From Phialophora verrucosa (lineage: Eukaryota; Ascomycota; Eurotiomycetes; Chaetothyriales; Herpotrichiellaceae): a stretch of DNA of 64,000 nt. Shown here piece after piece: positions 35,560 to 45,478 of the stretch. Location of the stretch: positions 2,294,001 to 2,358,000 of the forward strand of contig MSED01000006.1 in the NCBI GenBank assembly GCA_002099365.1. The letters are read 5' to 3'. The position numbers and the translations under genes were made by a program. The notes below the pieces were generated by a model. That model was given only the letters and a program-made list of their open reading frames with translations. It searched no databases and was not told the DNA's origin. The stretch's first letter is position 1, and every line of letters starts with the position of its first letter.

Positions 35560-37079
35560 TCATGCCTTGAACTGCTGGAGCACGTCTGCCAGATTTTTGC
35601 GCACTGGCCTCATTGCAGGTCGGCTTTTTGGACCACGCTTTGGAGGAGGTGATGCCATTTCTGGAGCTCCCTGTTCTTGAATCCTGGTCCTTTTTGACTG
35701 CTCACAACTGGTACTCGCTCTTCTCTCTTCCGTTCCCTCCTGACTCGTTGTATTGACCCTGTCGAACCAGATTGTTCGGTGGCCTAGAGATCTCGTCAGA
35801 AGCAGTCCCAGTACGATCAGATGCTGGGGCCGCGCGCAGACACAGACGGGGAAAACAAGGATCCTCTTCCATTTGGCCAAAAGTGAATCCTCGAGATATA
35901 GTTTTAAGACATAATAGCAGAATACGTACCCGGAAAATCGTCGACAATATGTGACCATGGACGGGGAGTGCCCAACCAGACTTCAAGCATGGGAAGTTGC
36001 TGTGTAAGGTTCGGTCGCCTGCTGTGGGCCAACTGGTTGAACAAGTCTTGACTTTCGTAGTAGCACCCTGATACCGAGCCTGCGTGGAAATCGTCGCTCC
36101 TGAGTATAGGTCGGAGACTCTTAGCACTCCGCTTGGCGTGTCGTGCTTCCCATCCCGCTGATTGAGCCGTCTTCTCCCAGGTAGCTCTGTTCTTTTGATG
36201 CATGTTCGGGCAATCAGTTACGATGATATGGCAAAGAGACGGGAAACGATGCGTGTATTTGAATACCCGTTGGTCCAAGTTTGCCTGCCAGCCAAACATC
36301 AGAACCCGGAGGTGCTGGAATGCTTGGCCTGAGGATGCCAGTTGTGTCCAAGATAGCATCAGTCGCTCGTCAAAACTGGATCCGACTTCGCTATACTCAT
36401 TGCCCGTGTCAGAGACGTCGAGAACTGCAAGATTCGTGACGGTGTGAATGGATACGAGATCTTGCGTGCGTAACTGACGGGGCGATACGCGAAGGCTAGT
36501 GAGCCATTTCGTCTCTGGGGATGTGATGCCATTGTAGTACTCCGTCAGCGGCAGCGACGGTTGCTTGAGGCGAATGAGGTGTCGATACTGCCGTCGCCCG
36601 AACTCGTCCGCCTCGGGGTACACAGCGGCGAGGGTCCTCCAGGCGTGGAAGGTCTCAGCTCGTCTACACATACGTTATTTACTTTTCTCTCGTGGCGGCA
36701 GTACGAAAGGGCCATACGTAGCCGCTACTTGTTCCCAGATGGACTCCGCCATTGCCCAAGGTATGCTCGCAAAGTGCTCTGATGTGAGATTAGAAAACTC
36801 ATGAACCACCTTCGCCCTTGCGATATCCACAAGCGAACGAGCCCCGTCGGCACCAAGTGCAGGTTTTGTGATCGCATGCGGCGTGCTATATTCGCGCGTC
36901 CAATCTGAATGTTTGTTGCGGTTTGGCCTAATTTCGATCTCGGAGTAGACTTGCCCACTCCCGGGGTCGAATTTCTTTTCGGCCACTGGTTTTGCAGAGG
37001 GCGACGACGATACATAACTGTGCTGTGTTCCACGGCCTGAAGGTCCTCGCCTCGACGCCTGAGATTGATAAAAGGGCAT
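35560..37079 (-). CDS. Unrecognised conserved-looking fungal protein
   Basis: I do not recognise this gene. Three exons on the minus strand (37079-36718, 36663-35930, 35783-35560) encode 439 residues. The first splice joins IWEQVAAT to RAETFHAW. The second uses GTACGT with a CTGAC branch site and a CTCTAG acceptor and joins DDFPG to HRTIWFD. The middle part has Leu-rich spacing (LRTQDLVSIHTVTNLAVLDV, then LRVLMFGW, then SLCHIIVTDCPNM) suggestive of a few leucine-rich repeats, as in F-box/LRR-like proteins, but no F-box is clear. The C-terminus is basic and proline-rich (MASPPPKRGPKSRP) and could act as a nuclear signal. An in-frame ATG at 37103 is an alternative start. A 61-base relic of the last exon lies near 33.0 kb. 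Confidence 0.78.
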
Positions 37080-37635
37080 GTCTTTGTCGCGAAAATGTAA
37101 CAATTGCGCCGCCGCAATGCCAGTAATTCAACGCAACGTTCGCAATCAACTCAATGTCGTTTCTGTCTTAGGCAACGGAAGCAGACCTGAGCAGCTTGGT
37201 CATAGCGATGAGAGATTCTTTGGCCATTGCCGTTAGGTGTAGCTCCTTATTCACATGAATTGATCAGGCATTCGGCTTCCAGGATTTACTCAACGCATGT
37301 CCCAATGCCAACGAGGATCGTGCCAGTGCGTACGAGTCGTCTCTTTTGACCTTTTTCACCTGTCGCTAGAATATCCTAAAAAGACCGAAGCACGATGGGG
37401 AAAATCTTCGCGAGCGATGATTCCACGTGATTTCGCGTTTCCACCGGATGACATCATTCCTCTGACGCGATCTGGCAATGTTCTTTAAGTACGCGTCCTG
37501 CGCCGGCTCTCCCCTGCTTTCTGCCACAACACTCCTCGTCGAGCAAGATTTCGCAAAGAGACTGAGGTCACTCGCGATAGAAATAGAATCAATTAGTGTC
37601 ACAGCTTCTCCTCCGCCATCTGACATACTTCAGTC
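37080..37635. promoter_or_regulatory. Divergent promoter
   Basis: 556 bases between the divergent genes at 37079 and 37636. No other feature was recognised. Confidence 0.45.
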
Positions 37636-38667
37636 ATGGTTGTGCTCCGTAACGGAAAACACTCCGGGGATGCTGCCGATCCAGAATCCCGCAAGGCGAC
37701 GAGCAGCCTGAACCACAAACGCGATAGATCACTGGATCTGTCAGACAAGGAAAATGCCAGCCCCGCTTCAGGACCACCAGAGGGCGCCCATGCAGAAATC
37801 GGCAACTCGACCACGGAAGGCAGCCGTAGCCACCAAGCTTCCTCAAAGAAAACGAAGCTGGACTCGTCGGGGGCTAAAAAGCGGCGTACGCCTGGCCCTC
37901 AGAAGCGCGACAAAGACAATGCTGCCAATACAAATCAGGCACAAGAAGAACAAGGACTCAAAGACAAGCATACCTCGACTGAGCCCCAGGCTTCTAGGAA
38001 AAGGACGAGGAAGGATCTTGAGATCGAATGGGATCGGACTCAATTACGAGACCCTCGTCCGACTCCGGAACGTGTACTGCTGCCTCGCCGATCCGAATTC
38101 GATCTCACGGAGGAGGAAAAGAAACTGTTCCAAGGTCCGCCGCCGAAGCGTCCGAAGGCCAAGGGACGCTTGAATGCGTTCGAACAAGACCAAATGTTCC
38201 GCGAAGGTGCGAAGGAAAACATCGCCCATTGTTTCCATGAGTTGTACATATGCTACGATAAGGGCCCCAAAGGCTCTCCCACCTACGATGAGGCTGGATT
38301 CCAGCTGGACTATCGGAAGGTAGCAGACTGGATGAAGCCTCGCGGATACAACAAGCAAGCCATGGCCAACGGTATGGACAGAGCGATCAAGCGCAGCCAA
38401 GATGAGGCGAGCAGGATGTCGGCAGCTTTCTTCGAAGGCGGAAAGGCCCCAGACGACGGAGGTATTCACGCCATTCATCTACTGAAGGACAAGGTCTCGA
38501 AGGATCTGGGTATTGCTTGGCACAAGGTTACGCCTGCCGATGTGGAAGAATGGGCTAAAAAAGGGTATCCCAAAGAAAATCCACGCGATTATGCGTCCTC
38601 TACGCTTACTCAAGAGGAGAAGAGGAGGTTCTCTTCAATGCAATCAGGAGCTAGCTTGAGGAAGTGA
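37636..38667 (+). CDS. Unrecognised basic, probably nuclear protein
   Basis: A single uninterrupted frame of 343 codons. I do not recognise the family. The first about 130 residues are low-complexity and rich in Lys, Arg, Ser and Asn, with several bipartite-like basic clusters (KKTKLDSSGAKKRRTPGPQK, SRKRTRKDLEIEW) that would serve as nuclear localisation signals. The C-terminal 200 residues look folded: RSEFDLTEEEKKLFQGPPPK, then HCFHELYICYDKGPKGSPTYD, then KVADWMKPRGYNKQAMANGM and LGIAWHKVTPADVEEWAKKG. The regular spacing of Trp, Tyr and Gly suggests a small domain seen in conserved fungal proteins, but I cannot name it. Intronless, divergent from the neighbour. Confidence 0.82.
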   Translation: MVVLRNGKHSGDAADPESRKATSSLNHKRDRSLDLSDKENASPASGPPEGAHAEIGNSTTEGSRSHQASSKKTKLDSSGAKKRRTPGPQKRDKDNAANTNQAQEEQGLKDKHTSTEPQASRKRTRKDLEIEWDRTQLRDPRPTPERVLLPRRSEFDLTEEEKKLFQGPPPKRPKAKGRLNAFEQDQMFREGAKENIAHCFHELYICYDKGPKGSPTYDEAGFQLDYRKVADWMKPRGYNKQAMANGMDRAIKRSQDEASRMSAAFFEGGKAPDDGGIHAIHLLKDKVSKDLGIAWHKVTPADVEEWAKKGYPKENPRDYASSTLTQEEKRRFSSMQSGASLRK

Positions 38668-39318
38668 ACATGTACATCAGGCGCAGGAAACAGACAGTGC
38701 AACGGACAGTGTAACAGATATTTTCGGCATTTGAGCTCTGTTGAATCACCGTTAGTCTCGTGGCGTTTGTTTGTGGATTGGCGTCGGCAACAAGACATGC
38801 CCGCTGGAACTTGAGAGTCTTGTTGCTTCCCCGCATTTAGCTGCGATCGGATAAACCCCGACGGACTCCGTATTTGCTGAGAAACTTGAGAAACTTGAAC
38901 ACAGAGTCGCCCTAATTTGGTGCTTCCGCCTCGAGATGTTGGAGACTTTGGGCCACCTCGTTACCCTTCTGCCCTACCACAGTGCGAGATGAGTCACTAG
39001 AGTGTTGAGAAGATGACGCCCTCATGGAAACGTGCGGGGTCAGGCCAGGAACAGCGAAGCATAGAGGTAACTCGTATTGGACTTCGTCTTTAGCTTCCAA
39101 TGATCGTCAAGACAGCTCGAGGCGAGCTTTGCATTACACCTAGCTCGAGTACGAGTAGAATGACGACTCTGCGCGATCTGCGGGGTTCACCATGCATTGA
39201 GATGACCAGGTTTCGACAGGAACGCAGGAGCTTAAATAGCTGTCAGATTGCTTGCTGAATGCGTCCAGCCCTGTTCCCCACAAACACACACATACATTGC
39301 AGGGACAATCTGACCACC
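38668..39318. promoter_or_regulatory. Intergenic with lactonase promoter
   Basis: 651 bases. A TATA-like CTTAAATAGC lies near 39230, about 85 bases before the lactonase ATG. No gene recognised. Confidence 0.5.
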
Positions 39319-41193
39319 ATGCAACTTCCGGTGCTCTTCAGCAGCTTCGCTTCGGTCATGACATTGGCAGCGGCCCAGGCCAACTCCAGTCAAGTGTTGG
39401 TGGTAGACCAGAAGAGCTTTAATGTCCTGAGACCTGTTCCACCTCCCTCACAGTCCAACTTGACGACGGTAAGGCACAAGGACCGCGAGCAGGACGAGAC
39501 AGCCTAACCTCGTCTCAAGATCTTTGTGCCCCCTGGCATAACGCTGGAGGAAGCCCTTGCCAAACCTTTCCATGTCTATGACGAGTAAGTTGCCCTCGCC
39601 CAAGGGACCGATGTCGGGAAGGCCGCATCTCTCCCAGGCTGGCTCTGGTCTACCTTGCCTCTTTCCTAAACTCCAGTGAGACAGACCAAAGCATGTTCTG
39701 ACCTGGTTCCAGTGCCTTCTACGATATCATCGGGCCAAACCCTACATTGACCGTGATTGCCAGTCAGGGGACTAATCCACTCTTTCACGAGGCTGTTGTC
39801 TGGTTAGTGCTGGGTTCTTACCGCGCTGCTGTTGTCCATCTTCAACCCATTGTGTGTCCTTTTGGCTTTAAGGCCTGATGCTGATATTCCAGCCTAGGTA
39901 CCCACCAACGGTAAGCTCGAGGCAGAGAGAACAAACGTCTGCCCGGACGAGACGGATGTCTCGGTCTCAACCTTGCTCTCAAAGCCCCTGCTACAGCAGG
40001 ACAGGATTTGACGTATCCGCAGGACGAAGTCTTCTTTGTACAGAATGCTGGAGCTGCAGCCGCTGGTACGGGTCTTAACAAATCCAATATTATCCAAAAG
40101 ATTTCTTTGGGTCAGGCTGCTGCGGTATCATCCATGCGAAATGCCAGCGGCCAGGTTCAAGTCCAGACGGTGAATGCTACGCCACCAGTGATCAATTCCA
40201 ACGGTCGGCGTCCCTCTCCCGCGCACTATCTATTCCACTGTTGTCCGAGAGTCTGACCGGTCATATAGGAGCGACTCTATACCGTGGCCAACTGCTCTTC
40301 ACCGGCGAGGGCCAGGGAAACAACACAGCACCTGCTTTGTTTGTCGTCAATCCACAACCGCCCTACAACAGCTCTAGTGAGTGCACATCTCTGGAAATCC
40401 CTCCCTTTTGTCCACGCCGGTCACTGGATTGATGCGTCTTACAGTTCTTGTGAACAATTACTTCGGTCGGCAGTGGAACTCGCTGAATGACGTGGCGGTG
40501 AATCCTCGCAACGGCGATGTATACTTCACAGATACTCTTTACGGCTACCTTCAAGCCTTCCGACCCTCTCCCGAGCTGCCGAACCAAGTGTACAGATTCA
40601 ACCCATCGACAGGCGCAGTCACGACCATAGCGGATGGGTTCGAATTACCCAATGGTACGTTGAAGCCCACAGGGAAACCTTGACGGCGAGTGGCTGGCTA
40701 ATGTGATCATTGGCAGGCATCACATTCTCGCCCAATGGATCTTATGCCTACGTCACCGACACAGGGGCACAATACTCGAATTTTGGGTATAACATGACGG
40801 CCCCGGCATCCATGTAAGTTAACCCCTGAATCTTGCTTTCCGCGCGCACGCTTTATATGAGCTGACGGGTTGTGATCTGTACCTAGCTACCAATACACTG
40901 TCCTCGACGACGGGACCTGGACGAACCGCAAACTCTTCGCGTATGTTTCGCCGGGCATTCCGGATGGGATCCACTGCGACACCAATGGGGCGGTCTATGC
41001 GGGCGTAGGGGACGGAGTTGTCGTCTACAGTGCCTCGGGCACACTGTTGGGCAAGATCTTCTTGGGCACCACGTCGGCGAACTTCAACTTTGCGGGAAAA
41101 GGCAGGATGGTCATTTGTGCAGAGACGGAGCTCTATTATGCCACGTTGGCGGCTGAGGGAGCAGTGGTCCAGAGTGAGCTGCCGCCGCAGTAA
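39319..41193 (+). CDS. Secreted SMP-30/gluconolactonase-type lactonase
   Basis: A six-bladed beta-propeller hydrolase of the SMP-30/gluconolactonase/LRE-like family, which opens sugar or other lactones with a bound divalent metal. Nine exons: 39319-39468, 39520-39584, 39713-39802, 39898-39910, 40023-40203, 40269-40376, 40445-40654, 40717-40813, 40887-41193; 406 residues. A signal peptide is present (MQLPVLFSSFASVMTLAAAQ), so the enzyme is probably extracellular. Family landmarks are NSLNDVAVNPRNGDVYFTDT (metal-site Asn/Asp region), FELPNGITFSPNGSYAYVTD and PGIPDGIHCDTNGAVYAGVG. Several N-glycosylation sequons are visible. Exon 4 is only 13 bases, and skipping it would break the frame. Intron 1 ends in AAG. 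The substrate is unknown. Confidence 0.92.
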
Positions 41194-41415
41194 GGCGTGT
41201 CACAGGGAAGATTGGCGGTGAAAGCCTGAGTCGGCCACGTGAGCGGCCACGTCTTATATCAGCCACCCAGGAGAACCAAAGGGGTTGGGGAATGTGTCAG
41301 CCATGACCCTTGCATGCAAACCTCTGCTCCGTTTGTTCCGTCAATAACAGCCTCCTTCCGGCCGGGGCCTTGCCTGCCGGGTGTTTTTGAACCCCTCGGC
41401 CATAAAGGCTGCCGG

Positions 41416-42075
41416 CTAGATGATCCACCTATGCTTCGTCCTAGTCACGGGCCAATTCTCAGGATAGGCCGCCCTGCTCTCCAAGTCTTGATATTCGCTG
41501 TCCATTCTCTGCCTCACTTCCGGCAAGGAAACATGATCCCCGTACACAATGCCGTTGAGGTGATCGGTCTCGTGCTGCAAAATATGCGCCTGCAGCCCGT
41601 CGGCGTCGAACTCAATGGGTTTGCCGCGCTGGTCGACTCCGCGCACAATGACGGAGCGCGGCCGTGAGACCGAGGCCGAGACGCCCGGGTACGAGAGGCA
41701 GCCTTCTATCATGCTCTGCTGCTGCTGCTGCTGTTCGCGCTTCGCATGATGATGAGCGCCTTGTTGGGTATCGCGCGTCTGGACCACGGGATTGCAGACC
41801 ACGCCCCAGCTCCTCCGCCCCTTGAGATCCGTCAGGTCGTACACGAACACTTTTAAATCCACGCCGACTTGGTTCGCGGCCAGACCGACGCCATCGGCAG
41901 CGTACATCGTCGCGAACATATCCGCGACGAGGGTTTCCAGTCCTGGAGTGTCGAAGTCAGCAGCAGTCACCTCTCGGACTGGACGATGGAGGATCGGGTT
42001 GCCCCAGCGAGTTATGGGCCGGATCTTGCCACTGGGTGGTGAACTGGACATGCTGCTCTTTTCGTCCCGTGGCAT
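41416..42075 (-). CDS. Peptide deformylase, bacterial-type
   Basis: A metallohydrolase removing the N-formyl group from nascent peptides. The single intronless exon encodes 219 residues. All three motifs are present: GVGLAANQ (motif 1), EGCLSYPG (motif 2, metal Cys) and QHETDHLNG (motif 3, HExDH). The region from ITRWGNPILHRP through MFATMYAADGVGLAANQVGV closely resembles actinobacterial enzymes. Between the central strands and motif 2 there is an insertion of about 20 residues containing His and a run of six Gln encoded by a CTG/CAG repeat (41716-41733). No clear mitochondrial presequence is visible: the N-terminus begins MPRDEKSS. Yeasts and most fungi are known to lack this enzyme, so horizontal acquisition is likely. 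It converges on the lactonase, 222 bases apart. Confidence 0.93.
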   Translation of the reverse strand: MPRDEKSSMSSSPPSGKIRPITRWGNPILHRPVREVTAADFDTPGLETLVADMFATMYAADGVGLAANQVGVDLKVFVYDLTDLKGRRSWGVVCNPVVQTRDTQQGAHHHAKREQQQQQQSMIEGCLSYPGVSASVSRPRSVIVRGVDQRGKPIEFDADGLQAHILQHETDHLNGIVYGDHVSLPEVRQRMDSEYQDLESRAAYPENWPVTRTKHRWII

Positions 42076-42688
42076 GACGCTACCACAGGTGGTAACTATG
42101 GACAGTTACACTGGAGTGGGAGATTGTGACGGCGGTATCGTTGGGGCTTTGGTCATGACGGTAGACCGGCTGTGGTATGTATATTGCATAGAAAACACCC
42201 GTAAAGGGGATATGCTGACGGGTGCCCCGATTCGCCTTCTCTTTGTTGGCAATATGACAACTACTTACTCTTGACCAACGTTTACTTAGACAATGCATAG
42301 AGGGCGCGGAGAAGCAGGGAAGATTGGTGAAGCAACCCCCTGGCAGGAGAAAGGGACATCTCTATCCGGGTATGGAGACTTGCTGCTTTGGGCATCTCGG
42401 CTTCGGACCAGTCACCCACCGTGTTGAGATGAGTCGATGAGATGCTCTTTACGAATAATTGGGTGCACTCTCATTGAATCTCGTCTTGCGTCACGTCCCC
42501 GGTAAAGATCGCGGGGCAGATTTGGAATCGAGGAATGTCCCGCTATCGGGATTCTGTCCGAGCTTAGAGTACTGGACGAGTAATCCGTCGAGTTTGCACA
42601 CTCTCATCCGGTAATTAAGTCATCCTGTCCAGAAAGCGGGTTTCTTTCAGCATACCCAAAACTTGCGCAGGCTTCAAACCGGGTAATC
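42076..42688. promoter_or_regulatory. Divergent promoter, deformylase and haloacid dehalogenase
   Basis: 613 bases between divergent starts. No other gene or clear site recognised. Confidence 0.45.
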
Positions 42689-43444
42689 ATGGGCAAGGTC
42701 ATCGTTGCCTTCGACCTCTACGGCACGCTGTTGTCGACTGAGAGCATTGCGAAAGAATTAGCTTCGCACTTTGGCCAAGACAAAGCGAGCTCAATCGCTG
42801 CAGTATGGAGAAAATATCAGCTCGAATATACCTGGAGACTGAACAGCATGAGCAGGTTTCTCCCGCTTGTGGGTTGACTTGATGCTGATGTCCCTTCAGA
42901 GCATTATGAGGATTTCTCAGTTGTAACCCGCAAATCACTCGTGCATGCGCTAGCAGAGCATGCCGTCAGTCTCAGCGATCAGGACACCCAGAAGCTTATG
43001 GATGCATACGACCATCTTTCAACCTTTCCCGACGTCAACCCAGCACTGAAGCGGCTGGAGACCAACTCCAATATCGAATGCGTGGTCTTCTCGAACGGAA
43101 CAAAGACAATGGTGGCGAATTCCGTCGGCGGATCGCGAGACCTCAACTCCTCAGTCTTCCGGGATCTCGTTACCGTAGACATTGTGGGAGCGTTCAAACC
43201 AGCGCCGGAAGTGTACAACTTGCTTGCTGAAAAGGTTGGCAGAGCCGGCCAGGAGAATAAAATATGGCTAGTATCGGGTAATCCCTTCGACGTTGTCGGC
43301 GCGCGAGCTTGTGGCTTGCAAGCGGCCTGGGTCGATCGAGCTGGGTTGGGATGGCAGGACCGGTTGGGACAAGAACCCACCGTTGTTGTGAAGAGCCTCG
43401 AGGAGGTGGCTGACGTCGTGGAGAAACATGCAGGATCAAGCTAG
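42689..43444 (+). CDS. HAD-superfamily hydrolase, haloacid dehalogenase type II-like
   Basis: A cytosolic HAD hydrolase of the (S)-2-haloacid dehalogenase class; the natural substrate in fungi is usually unknown. Two exons (42689-42851 and 42900-43444) encode 235 residues, the normal length. The nucleophile motif is VAFDLYGTLL (Asp9), motif II is FSNGT, the Lys is in GAFKPAPEVYNLL, and the acidic motif region is VSGNPFDVVGARACG. The two halves are in different frames. The only splice that keeps the motif-bearing frame is a 48-base GC-AG intron (donor GCAGGT), giving NSMKHYEDF. A frameshift or a sequencing error is the alternative. Its stop is 26 bases from the stop of the convergent EI24-like gene. 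Confidence 0.85.
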
Positions 43445-43470
43445 TTGATAAAAACTGCTGCGTTTTCCAT

Positions 43471-44316
43471 TCATGCGGCATTGTCTTGATATGGCTCGGG
43501 ACCTAAGATTGTAGTGTTATCCCGCGACCGGCGAGCCTTTTCCATCTTTGCTGCCCAAAGCGCACTGCCTGCAGCAGAGGTGAGCAGGAAGAACATACTC
43601 AGCATCGGCACGAGCTGCAGTGTCAATGTAACTACGCCGAACCATGTATATTTGAGCTGGCGGTTCCTGACGTATTCCTGTCTTTCTTTCTTGGAGAAGC
43701 CTCGTAGCTTGAAATACCTCCAGTGGTGGAAGGGCCCCGCCCTGTAGCCAGTGAGAATTAGGAAGATCGGTACACCGACAATAGGAATGAAATTGAGAGG
43801 CAAGAGGACGACGAACTCGACGATCTGGCGGAGACTGAAAGGAGCGTAGATGGCGGATATTGTAGGCTTTCCGAGCATCTGCACAGAGTTCGAGGCCGCA
43901 GGATCAAGGAGACGACTTTGTCCAACGAGGTCAGCCAGCCCTTGATCGATCAGCACGGCGTCGAATGTGTCCACCAGAGCCTCATCGACAAAAAATGCTT
44001 CGAAGAGCAGTGCGACGACAGCTGCACCTTCGCCCAGTACTAGGAAGGTTGCATTCAGCCAGGCGCCTGGTCCATGGAAGATTGCGAGGAAGGCAACCTG
44101 CGGAAGGTACGCCCAGATGAATAGATTGGCGTAAATAAAGGCGGAGAGGAGGAATATAGGAAGGAGACGAGCTTGGAAGAGCGGAAAAAGGTATGGGTGC
44201 AGGAAGAAGTAGAAGATACCCTAAGGTTAGTTGATCAGACGGTGCAGCCTCTGTGGGTTTTGCAGACTCACCTTGATAGGATACAGCCAGACGACATCTA
44301 AGAATGATGCTGCCAT
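43471..44316 (-). CDS. EI24/RRT8-type multi-pass membrane protein
   Basis: A polytopic membrane protein of the fungal EI24-like group that includes yeast Rrt8 and Lds proteins (lipid-droplet and spore-wall associated); molecular activity is unknown. Two exons on the minus strand (44316-44272, 44220-43471) encode 264 residues. Recognisable segments are LLSAFIYANLFIWAYLPQVA, FLVLGEGAAVVALLFEAFFV, FSLRQIVEFVVLLPLNFIPI, a conserved LTGYRAGPFHHWRYFKLRGF loop and a final hydrophobic stretch ending in SALWAAKMEK. The short first exon (MAASFLDVVWLYPIK) joins to GIFYFFLHPYLFP. An in-frame ATG at 44391 would extend the N-terminus by 25 residues. Confidence 0.87.
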
Positions 44317-45478
44317 TGTGGGAGGGCCACTGAGGGTCTTTTCATCGCAGAAAGCTGTCCATGAGCGACCTCGACGAGAAGGGACGAACATACAGGCTGC
44401 GTTCTCCGATGACGAAATCTGGAGCAATCAGAGCGACGGGTCCGAAGCCTCGTAGCCAAGCCTCAGCCTTGCCCGGTCTCGGGCTCATTTCCACCATGCG
44501 AAATTTCTATTTCCTCTCTTTCTTCTTCCAAACTGAAACGCCCTCCGTATTCACTCTATCAATGCTTATGACAGTGATTGCTGGAGGGGAAATCGGAGGG
44601 CAGAGGAATCATCGTTTCGACGGCTGCCAACTTACCCTGAGCCCTTCTGTCTTCTGGATTGTGGAGGTTTTGGAAATATACATGGCTGCACATATTATGA
44701 AGCAAAAGTCAAGACGTGGAAGTCAATCTTCCCATACTGTGTACGGAGTATGATCCTTGCCAAATGATACCATTCATAGCACGGAGGATGGGCATAAGTA
44801 GTCCCTCTCACGAACGCGGTGCCTCCTGCAGCCGGTTCCAGAAAACCACACACAGTAGCAAGGCAGTGAAGGAGCAGGGATGCAATCACAAATTGCCACT
44901 CTAAGTGGTTGTGCAACTGAGCCGGGACTTGAAGCTGGCTGACTCGACCTGGACATTAGGTGCATTTAGCTTCGCTGATCTGATCCCTCGCGTGTACGAG
45001 GTACGCAGCACGGACTAGTCTTTCTCTTCCCTCTCCTGCACCGTGTGACCGTGTAATAAGCAAACCGCCGTCTATTCTCGAAAAACGTACCTCCGTACCT
45101 TGCGCATTCCGACTCGCTCGAACCTATCGGCTGATCCAAGGCAGTTTCTAAGAACCGCAACAGCCCAAGACACGCGCACTACCCCGCAGTCCCCTTGAAG
45201 TGAAGGACGGGGTGCAGAGAGAGCACGGGGAGGGCCAGGCGGTGGCTTGTTGTGTCTTGCCACCCTGCGCCCTCTTGGATCGCGATTCTCCACCTCCACT
45301 TGCTCGTTCCTCCTCACACCACCCGAGGATTCGAGGCCACTTGCTCCCTACTTCCGACCACGCCGACTGCCCATCTCGCAATTCCTTCGAACCCGCTCCC
45401 TAAATAACATGTGCCGACGTTCACCCGCGGATTGTCCACTCTCGCATCCAGATATTGAGAATTAGACAATCGTTTGAG
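44317..45478. promoter_or_regulatory. Divergent region upstream of the Zn2Cys6 factor
   Basis: 1.16 kb between divergent starts. The part nearest the transcription factor (about 45230-45420) is C/T-rich, as in fungal promoters and leaders. No other gene recognised. Confidence 0.5.
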
